Below, one piece after another: positions 16,345 through 22,721 of a DNA stretch of 64,000 bases (its first letter is position 1; every line of letters begins with the position of its first letter). The DNA is taken from assembly GCF_000195315.1 (NCBI RefSeq), contig NC_015389.1, positions 434,001-498,000 of the forward strand, read 5' to 3'. Source of the stretch: Coriobacterium glomerans PW2. GTDB taxonomy: Bacteria > Actinomycetota > Coriobacteriia > Coriobacteriales > Coriobacteriaceae. Position numbers and translations under genes: made by a program. The notes under the pieces are model-generated. The model did not search any database. It was not told the DNA's origin and was given only the letters and a program-made list of their open reading frames with translations.

Positions 16345-17196
16345 TCACACCTCCGCGTAGTCAATCGTATCACGAAGAAACTTGCCCCTTCTCAACTCCG
16401 CGAACGCCTGATCGAGCTCGCTTTGCGTGTTCATCACGATGGGCCCGCCCCAGGCGACGTGCTCTTTGAGCGGAAGCGAGCTTATGAAGAGCAACTGCGC
16501 CGGCATCGCCTGCGTTGCGGCGACCGTCGCGAAATGCCCCCCGGACAGCTTCACCGCCGTCCTCTCGGCGACGCTCGTGCCGCAGATGATGGCGTCGCCC
16601 TCGAGTGCCAGAACGGCGACGGAGCGCTCCGAGTCCACCGGGATGGCGAGCCGAGCTCCGGGCTCCAGAGAAATATGGTACAAATCGAGCGGCAGGTGCG
16701 CTCCCCGGTGGCCGCGAGCGTTCAGATAGGTGCCGGCGAGCAGCCTGACCGAGCCTCCGGTGAACGGCAGCGTCTTCATGTCGCGCGTATGGATACAGCG
16801 AAACTCGGGCCGTGCCATCTTTTCTTGCTGCGGCAGGTTGAGCCAGATCTGGATGCCGAGGTGGCGTTCGGTGCTCGGGATGCGCTCCTCATGCATGATG
16901 CCCGACCCCGCGCACATCCATGCGAGATCGCCATCGCCCATCTCGGTCTTCAGTCCCAGGCTGTCGCGATGGAGAAGTCTGCCGCGCATCACGTAGCTGA
17001 TGCACTCGATTCCGCGATGCGGATGCAGGGGGAACCCGGCTGTGTACTCTTCCGAGTCGGTGCTGTCAAACAGATCGAGCACCAAAATGGGGTCGAAGAG
17101 CTGAACGGTATGAAATCCGAGATAGCGGTTGAGAAGGACGCCTGCACCATCGATGGTCGGCGTACCTGTGACTTCTCTCATTACCTGTCGCTCCAT
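16345..17196 (-). CDS. Pirin family protein
   Basis: A 283-residue bicupin of the pirin family. The first cupin has the metal-binding motif HPHRGIE and, further on, the conserved SGIMHEE; GDLAWMCAGSG lies between them. A C-terminal pirin domain follows (EHVAWGGPIVMNTQSE is the conserved ending). Bacterial pirins bind iron and several act as quercetinases or redox-linked regulators; which applies here is not visible. I start at MERQVMREV (17196), behind GGGAGAG; an in-frame ATG at 17211 lacks a ribosome binding site. It is the first gene of a two-gene operon with msrAB, which links it to the oxidative-stress response. Confidence 0.88.
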   Translation of the reverse strand: MERQVMREVTGTPTIDGAGVLLNRYLGFHTVQLFDPILVLDLFDSTDSEEYTAGFPLHPHRGIECISYVMRGRLLHRDSLGLKTEMGDGDLAWMCAGSGIMHEERIPSTERHLGIQIWLNLPQQEKMARPEFRCIHTRDMKTLPFTGGSVRLLAGTYLNARGHRGAHLPLDLYHISLEPGARLAIPVDSERSVAVLALEGDAIICGTSVAERTAVKLSGGHFATVAATQAMPAQLLFISSLPLKEHVAWGGPIVMNTQSELDQAFAELRRGKFLRDTIDYAEV

Positions 17197-17556
17197 CGCC
17201 GTCTCTCCCATCGGGCGTGATCTCAGTCGCTCAACATTGTTCCCTGCCCTCGAAATTCTAACGGGAGGTGAAATAATTACGACTTAACCTTTCGCTTCAA
17301 GTGATAAAAGGAAAACGAGGAGTCTAATTGATTAAATTGTAGCAAAATAAGAAAAGCAATAGGGGATGATTAAAAATGATAGGTTAATCAGATTCAACAT
17401 CTTTCCGTGTGAACAAGAGCACCACCGTGTCGGACTTCGTCGCTTCGCGGCAAGGGTCGCCTTGAAGCTCCTGGTTGATCAGACGATGTCAGCCGGATCC
17501 CCGCGCGGTCTTTCGGCGCATCGGGGGAAACCGGTGCTCAAAGCGATCGGCTCTCT
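17197..17556 (-). other. AT-rich intergenic stretch, no gene
   Basis: Between the pirin start and the phosphofructokinase 3' end. Bases 17240-17400 are markedly AT-rich. I see no gene; the minus-strand TTAGAAT near 17250-17260 could be a -10 for pirin-msrAB. No clear terminator for the phosphofructokinase gene was found. Confidence 0.4.
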
Positions 17557-18637
17557 CTATTCGTCACCGAAGCTGACACCGAGAAGCTTCGCCTCGCGTA
17601 CGAGATCGCTCTTCGTGTCGACGTACTTGAGCCTGCCTGCCACCTCATCGAGCGATGCATGACACATAGATCCATCCCGCTGCGCTATCATGATACCGAA
17701 CTTGCCGTTGAGATAGGCTCTCGCCGCCTCGACGCCGCACTGGGTCGCGAAGATGCGATCCTGAGCGTCGGGGACCCCCCCCGCGTTGCGTATGGCCCGG
17801 GATCGCCACGCGCGTCTCCCGTCCCGTCGTCTTCTCGATCTCGGCTGCGATGTCGTAGACGATCGAAGGGGATGTGCGCTCCTGCAGCCGACGCCGATAC
17901 TCCTTTCGGGACATGCCTGCCTCCTGCTTGGAGATCGCGCCCTCCGCCACGACGATGATCGTGAATCGCGCGCCCAGGCTCATCCGCCTCTCGATGGTGC
18001 TGACTATGTTTTTCATCTCATAGGGGATCTCGGGGATCAGGATCGCATCCGCCCCGCCGGCGATGCCCGCGTACAGGGGAATCCAACCCACTTTGTGGCC
18101 CATGATCTCGATGACGAAGACGCGTCCATGCGAGCTGGCCGTCGTGTGGATGTCATCGATGCAGCGCGTCGCCACCTCGACCGCGCTCGTGAAACCGAAG
18201 GTGAGATCGGTACCCCAGGTGTCGTTGTCGATCGTCTTCGGAAGCGCGATGATGTTCAGACCTTCCTTCGAGAGGCGGTTCGCGGTCTTGGTCGATCCGT
18301 TTCCTCCGAGCATGAACAGACAGTCCAGTTTGAGCTGGTTGTAAGTTTTCTTCATGGCGGGAACTTTTTGGACGCCGTCTTGGCCGGGTATGTCAAGCAG
18401 TTTGAACGGTGTGCGACTCGTGCCCAGAATCGTTCCTCCGCGGGTGAGGATGCCGCTGAAGTCCATGGGCTCCATCGTTCGGTATCGGCCGTAGATGAGC
18501 CCTTGGTACCCGTCTTCGAATCCGAAGATCTCGACGGGGTCGCTGCAGCTGTTCATCAGCGTCTTGACGATGCCGCGCATCGTCGCGTTGAGAGCTTGGC
18601 AATCTCCGCCGCTTGTGAGCAAGCCGATCTTTGGCAT
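17557..18637 (-). CDS. pfkA: 6-phosphofructokinase, interrupted by a frameshift
   Basis: Phosphorylates fructose-6-P to fructose-1,6-bisP in glycolysis. Visible motifs are GLLTSGGDCQALNA at the start, GGTILGTSRT, the nucleotide site GGNGSTKT, the catalytic PKTIDND and GHTQRGG. The Gly in GGNGS favours ATP over PPi, while Lys in PKTIDND is shared with PPi enzymes, so the donor is uncertain. After GHTQRGG a run of eight C (17775-17782; G on the coding strand) shifts the frame. The uninterrupted frame ends at 17645 with an unrelated tail. In the shifted frame PDAQDRIFATQCGV continues normally through LLGVSFGDE to the stop at 17557. Removing one base restores a full 360-residue enzyme. This is either a sequencing error, a true mutation or slippage. 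The start is ATG 18637 after AAAGG. Confidence 0.85.
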
Positions 18638-18701
18638 GTGCAATCCTTTCGAGGGAAGAGTCTTCGAAGAGTATACCTCAGGATTCGTCTTCTCGGGTGC
18701 G

Positions 18702-19640
18702 CTAGCGGCTCACAACGTTGCGGATCGGCTCGCCGTGCTCGAGACGACATATGTTTTCCGCTGCGATGTCGACGACGCCATCCATGACGAGCGGGAGGTG
18801 AAATCCGCCGGCGACGTGAGGTGTGATCAAGATGTTGGGGGCGTTCCAGAGCCGATGGTCGGATGGCAGTGGCTCCGGATCGGTCACATCGAGCGCGGCG
18901 CCGCCGAGATGGGCGGACTCCAGCGCGCGGATGAGGTCGTCGTTCGCGACCAGATCGCCCCTGCCCGCGTTCGCGAACAGCGCGCCCGGTTTCATGGCTG
19001 CGAAGAAGGTCGCATCTGCGAGCCGTCGCGTCGCCTTCGAACTCGGGAGAAACGATGCGACGACATCGGCGGAACCGAGCTGCGCGAACAGCGCGTCCTG
19101 TGTGAACACGGACTCGAAGCCATCGGGCGTCTCCGCTGCGGTATGTCGCCGGATGCCCGTGGCGCGGCCGCCGAGGGCGCGCACGAGTCGGGCGAAGTGC
19201 GAACCGATATCGCCGGTGCCGAGCACCAGTGCGCGCGCCCCGCGCATCGTTGCGACCGGGCCCTCGTCGACCCATTCATGCATGCGTTGATCGTCACGGT
19301 ATTGCGGCAGTCGCTTCATCTGAGAAAGCACCATGGCGAGCGCGTGCTCCGATACCGCCTGTCCATAGGCGCCGACGGCGGTGGCGATCAACGTATCTTC
19401 ACGCAGCTGCGACGTCTCGATGTAGCGGTCGTATCCGGCGGAGCCGAGCTGGAGCAGCCTGAGGCACCGGGCATCGCTCAGCCGTTCCGGCTCGATGTTT
19501 CCGATGATGATTTCCGCAGTTGATAGGTCATTATTTGCAAGTGAATCTTCCCGCGCGTAGACAAAGCGCGCGTCCGGCGCGGCGGCTTCCAGTCGTGCCC
19601 GCTGCTCTGAATCAAGTGAAATCAGTACCAACACGTTCAT
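18702..19640 (-). CDS. D-isomer-specific 2-hydroxyacid dehydrogenase
   Basis: A 312-residue NAD(P)-dependent dehydrogenase that reduces 2-oxoacids or oxidises D-2-hydroxyacids. The nucleotide-binding domain carries GTGDIGSHFA (GxGxxG) after residue 140. The active-site residues are present: Arg in NAGRGDLV, Glu in TDPEPLP and His in ITPHVAGG. The N-terminal half is the usual lid domain (LLQLGSAGYDRY, TAVGAYGQAVSEHALAM). It resembles the phosphoglycerate dehydrogenase/glyoxylate reductase group, but the physiological substrate cannot be fixed. It is transcribed in the same direction as, and 64 bases upstream of, the phosphofructokinase gene. Confidence 0.85.
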   Translation of the reverse strand: MNVLVLISLDSEQRARLEAAAPDARFVYAREDSLANNDLSTAEIIIGNIEPERLSDARCLRLLQLGSAGYDRYIETSQLREDTLIATAVGAYGQAVSEHALAMVLSQMKRLPQYRDDQRMHEWVDEGPVATMRGARALVLGTGDIGSHFARLVRALGGRATGIRRHTAAETPDGFESVFTQDALFAQLGSADVVASFLPSSKATRRLADATFFAAMKPGALFANAGRGDLVANDDLIRALESAHLGGAALDVTDPEPLPSDHRLWNAPNILITPHVAGGFHLPLVMDGVVDIAAENICRLEHGEPIRNVVSR

Positions 19641-19809
19641 GAGCGCTCCCTCTCATCGGTGGTCGCCCTCGCCGAGCGCGAGCCGTACCTCCATTGTGAC
19701 ATAGATACCCAACTGTTCCGATAAGGCTACAAGGGGTGGGCGCGCCTTTCGCCACATAGCTGTCCGTGTCCGCCGGCACGGGAAAAGAGGCCGTTCATAT
19801 AGAAAAACA

Positions 19810-19847
19810 GAACATATGTTCGTACACGGACAGGGACGTGCTATGAT
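19810..19847 (+). promoter_or_regulatory. LexA-like box overlapping an extended -10 promoter
   Basis: The perfect palindrome GAACATATGTTC (19810-19821), followed by G, matches the Gram-positive/actinobacterial SOS box pattern GAAC-N4-GTTC. Eighteen bases on stands TGCTATGAT (19839-19847), a strong extended -10, so the box covers the -35 position. The downstream gene at 19879 would be SOS-controlled if LexA binds here. Confidence 0.55.
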
Positions 19848-19878
19848 GGGCCAGTCAATAGAACTCAAGGGGGGTCGT

Positions 19879-20226
19879 ATGCTTGATGCAAAATCCGGTA
19901 CCGTGCTGTTCCGAAGTGGACCGGACGAGGAATATCTGGTCATCGAATGCTGCGATCTCGAAGACGGTCGGATACGGATCGAGCAGAGGAGCTCAGGGGA
20001 GCTCACGCGGTGGTGCTTCGATGGGTCGCCGCATACCATCGAGATCATGATCAAGGCGAAAGGAGTGCGGCGGCTCTGCGATTACTTTGACGTCAGCTCC
20101 TCCAGGCAGGTCGTCTCGCAACTGGCAGCGACCTATGCGAGCTGCGCATGCATCGAGAAGATCTGCAGTCTGCTGGATTGGCTGAGCGTCGGCTATGTGA
20201 TGAGCGAGCAGCCGCCCAGCAGATGA
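19879..20226 (+). CDS. Hypothetical protein behind a LexA-like box
   Basis: A 115-residue soluble protein I do not recognise. The first half looks beta-rich (GTVLFRSGPDEEYLVIEC, RIRIEQRSSGELTRW). The second half is helical with four cysteines (CDYFDVSSSRQVVSQLAATY, then CACIEKICSLLDWL). No membrane segment or signal peptide. I start at the ATG at 19879 because AAGGGGGG lies just before it; upstream in-frame ATGs would place the start on or before the promoter. It is a single-gene unit between a divergent dehydrogenase gene and the tRNA-Arg. The only clue to its role is the GAAC-N4-GTTC palindrome in its promoter, which suggests DNA-damage induction. Confidence 0.7.
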   Translation: MLDAKSGTVLFRSGPDEEYLVIECCDLEDGRIRIEQRSSGELTRWCFDGSPHTIEIMIKAKGVRRLCDYFDVSSSRQVVSQLAATYASCACIEKICSLLDWLSVGYVMSEQPPSR

Positions 20227-20326
20227 GCGCGTCGCCGCGCAAAGATGGGAGGCCCCTGGCTGGTCGCGGCGTCAAGGAGACCGATGCCCGAGCGCCGGAG
20301 GCCGAGATACTTTTTCAGAAATCTGC

Positions 20327-20355
20327 TTGACTGATCTGGCTCGAGATGCCATGAT
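20327..20355 (+). promoter_or_regulatory. Promoter of the tRNA-Arg gene
   Basis: TTGACT (20327-20332), a 17-base spacer and CATGAT (20350-20355) lie just upstream of the tRNA, with the expected start site within a few bases of its 5' end. Confidence 0.55.
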
Positions 20356-20366
20356 ATCCCTTGCAC

Positions 20367-20443
20367 GCGGCGTTACCTCAGCTGGATAGAGGGTCTGACT
20401 ACGAATCAGAACGTCATAGGTTCGAATCCTATACGCCGCACCA
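20367..20443 (+). tRNA. tRNA-Arg (anticodon ACG)
   Basis: A full cloverleaf can be drawn: acceptor arms GCGGCGT/ACGCCGC, a D-arm with AGCTGGATAGAG, an anticodon loop CTACGAA with anticodon ACG, and the T-arm GTTCGAATC. The discriminator A is followed by an encoded CCA. A34 would be converted to inosine to read CGU, CGC and CGA. Confidence 0.95.
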
Positions 20444-20456
20444 TAGATCAAGATGA

Positions 20457-20478
20457 GGTGCCCACGGGCACCTTTTTT
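20457..20478 (+). terminator. Terminator of the tRNA-Arg gene
   Basis: GGTGCCC and GGGCACC form a seven-base-pair stem with a two-base nominal loop (in practice one or two pairs open), followed at once by six T residues, 14 bases after the tRNA. Confidence 0.85.
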
Positions 20479-20646
20479 GTCAGGGGGCGGAGGCGAGAGT
20501 TCGCGCGGCTCTGAGCCGGAGGTTTCACGAGAGCATCAGAAGCCCGTGTCTCTGCAGAGCGATCCCGAAAGAACGCGCTGCCCAGCTTCTGAAAAACCTT
20601 TTCACCCCTATTTCACCGCTGTAGACATCCTATCAACTTACCGGCA

Positions 20647-20680
20647 TGAAAGAAGGTCAGAGACGATATAGTCTCTGACC
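20647..20680 (-). terminator. Terminator of the tRNA-Thr gene
   Basis: GGTCAGAGAC and GTCTCTGACC form a perfect ten-base-pair stem with a six-base loop. On the minus strand it is followed by TTCTTTC, as expected for a terminator 12 bases downstream of the tRNA. Confidence 0.75.
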
Positions 20681-20691
20681 TGGTGATTCAA

Positions 20692-20767
20692 TGGAGCCAG
20701 CAATCGGACTCGAACCGATGACCCCCGCTTTACGAGAGCGGTGCTCTACCAACTGAGCTATGCTGGC
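20692..20767 (-). tRNA. tRNA-Thr (anticodon CGT)
   Basis: On the minus strand the acceptor arms GCCAGCA/TGCTGGC, the D-arm AGCTCAGTTGGTAGAGC, the anticodon arm CCGCT-CTCGTAA-AGCGG and the T-arm GTTCGAGTCC form a standard cloverleaf. The anticodon CGT reads ACG. The discriminator base is T and CCA is encoded. Confidence 0.95.
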
Positions 20768-21293
20768 GATCCTGCGTGCGGACCGTTCGTTGCAAGCGGT
20801 ACGCGCTCCGACGGTCGATAATGATACGGCCTCAGCGCTGTTCGCGCAAGACGCGCGCATGGAAATGCAAAACTTTCAGAGCGCTGGTCGCTGGTTGCAG
20901 CAACGCGCGCGCTCGCTGACGATTTCGGATCAATCTCATCCGGTGAGGTCGGCTGCGCGCGGAGTCGATAGACGCGCAGCATGATCAACATGCCGCCATG
21001 GGAAAGACGCGATCGATGTCTCTCCACATTCTGGATGAGGTGCCCTATCGCAAAATTTTTCCATGTCAAGACAGGTATTCGCGCCGGTGGGCACGCCAAC
21101 GGCGTACCGCGCGGCAATCTGTGCCGATCCCAAGACGTCGACTGCAGAAATGAAGAGAGGGTTTGTGAAGCACTGCAGCTAGCGTAAAGTGATACGGATG
21201 ATGACCGGTGTCGAGAGGGCGCGGACCGCAAGACGGATGCGCTCGATGGCACAGACGGGCGGTGCGCCCGCCTGTGCGCGAAGGATTCGGGTG
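20768..21293 (+). other. Intergenic stretch, no gene recognised
   Basis: Several open frames cross this region on both strands but none shows family motifs, a good ribosome binding site or consistent codon use. It must hold the tRNA-Thr promoter (minus strand) and the promoter of the C39-like gene, neither of which I can place with confidence. Confidence 0.4.
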
Positions 21294-22457
21294 ATGGCGA
21301 TTCACGAGAACAGATATGAGGCAAGAGGGGTCCCGGGTCCGCGCGAGCGAGGTTTCTCGCGATATCACCGGGGAGGCGAGGCTCGGGATCGGGTTTCGGG
21401 CAGAGAGCATGGGTGGATTGGCACGCCCCGGACGCGATCAGCTTCTGACTACTCAGGTGCCCGCTCGATTTCGGAGCGCTATGAGCGCAGCCGGGCGGAG
21501 GCGGATCGCACGGGCCGTCGCGGCGGCTCGCGCGACCGCGATGCGCACAGGAGACACCGGGAGGGCGGACTCTCTTCCCGGTCTGCTGGGAGAGGCCGCT
21601 CGACGCGGTCCGGTGGCACAGCGAGATCGCGCGCCGCCCTATCATATGGATCGTCCCGCCCGCAAGGGCGCTCGCCCGCGCCATCTTCTCGCCGGGGGGA
21701 AGATCGAGCGCGCGCGACGCGCAGCAGGAAGCCGTTGCTGGTCGCAGTCCTGCTGTGCGCGCTGGCATTCATCATCCTCCGCTTCGCCTTGCCGGCTCAC
21801 GCCTTCGGGGGCGTGACCGATCTGCTCGGAATCACGCGAAGCGGCTCGATCGCCGTAGAGCCGATGTCGCAGCTGCCCGAGCTCCCCAATGGCTGCGAGA
21901 TCACCTCGCTGGCCGTCTGCCTGCGCGACCGAGGATTCAATGTGGACAACACAAAGCTCGCCGAAACCTACCTGCGCCGTGTTCCCATCACGGTGAAGGG
22001 CACTACCCGCTACGGCCCCGACCCAGAGGACGCCTACGCCGGGGATCCGCGCAGCAAGCGAGACGCCTACTACTGCTTCACCAAGCCCATAACCCAAGCT
22101 GCCAACGCCTATCTGCGCGATCAGGGTTCGGATCTGAGTGCGCACGACATGAGCGGCTGCAGCCTCGATGATATAGAGCGTCGGATCGACGAGGGCGTGC
22201 CCGTCATGGTCTGGACGACGCTGGATGCTTCGACGCCTCCGACTCACAGCTCGGTATCCTGGACCATATCGTCGAGCGGCAGTGCGTATTACCCGTATGT
22301 CAACCTGCACTGCATGGTCGTGGCAGGCTACGACGAAGGGCGCCGCACCCTGACGATGTGCAATCCGCTCGATGCCTCCGAGCCCATCGATTACGATATC
22401 GACGACTTCACCCCGACGTTCGAGGCGCTCGGCAGCCGCGCCGTCGCGATCTGGTAG
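21294..22457 (+). CDS. Membrane-anchored C39-like peptidase-family protein
   Basis: A 387-residue protein in three parts. Residues 1-150 are highly basic and Arg/Ser/Gly-rich (low complexity, probably disordered, cytoplasmic). One transmembrane helix follows (LLVAVLLCALAFIILRFAL, about 154-172). The rest is an extracytoplasmic papain-like domain of the Peptidase_C39_2 kind: ELPNGCEITSLAV holds the candidate nucleophilic cysteine, NLHCMVVAGYDE the histidine, and MCNPLDA the Asn/Asp. Proteins of this kind occur in many Gram-positives; their substrates are mostly unknown. I start at ATG 21294 behind GAAGGA, although upstream in-frame starts exist. It stands directly before the LuxR/ABC region, so a role in processing a peptide handled by those transporters is possible but unproven. 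Confidence 0.75.
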   Translation: MAIHENRYEARGVPGPRERGFSRYHRGGEARDRVSGREHGWIGTPRTRSASDYSGARSISERYERSRAEADRTGRRGGSRDRDAHRRHREGGLSSRSAGRGRSTRSGGTARSRAALSYGSSRPQGRSPAPSSRRGEDRARATRSRKPLLVAVLLCALAFIILRFALPAHAFGGVTDLLGITRSGSIAVEPMSQLPELPNGCEITSLAVCLRDRGFNVDNTKLAETYLRRVPITVKGTTRYGPDPEDAYAGDPRSKRDAYYCFTKPITQAANAYLRDQGSDLSAHDMSGCSLDDIERRIDEGVPVMVWTTLDASTPPTHSSVSWTISSSGSAYYPYVNLHCMVVAGYDEGRRTLTMCNPLDASEPIDYDIDDFTPTFEALGSRAVAIW

Positions 22458-22517
22458 GATGCGACCCGCAGCCCTTCTCCTTCCGCAGGCGCCCGACGGG
22501 GGGGCGTCGCGCGCTTG

Positions 22518-22526
22518 TGATACCAT
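22518..22526 (+). promoter_or_regulatory. Candidate extended -10 promoter of the double-HTH LuxR gene
   Basis: TGATACCAT is an extended -10 about 195 bases upstream of the LuxR-type gene. The remaining leader is very GC-rich and can form several stem-loops. Confidence 0.35.
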
Positions 22527-22721
22527 GTGCCCGCAAAGGCCATAGGGCCGGACGCGAGACGCCGTCCGGGCGCGTCCGCTCGCGGGCGCGTCGCGCTCCG
22601 GTCGAAAGATGGCACCGCCAGAGAGTGGTTCGCATGCAGACGGACAGATCATATCAACACGTAGGGCGCGCCATTCTCAACGCCCGGGCCTCGGAGTTCC
22701 AAACCTTTCTCAGGCGACGTG

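Noticed and set aside
17645-18637. Phosphofructokinase read as a complete gene ending at 17645
   Set aside because: The last 42 residues are unrelated to the family; the true C-terminus is in the shifted frame ending at 17557.
20936-21133. Minus-strand frame between tRNA-Thr and the C39-like gene
   Set aside because: Some runs look protein-like, but there is no start signal, no motif and no continuation; left as intergenic.
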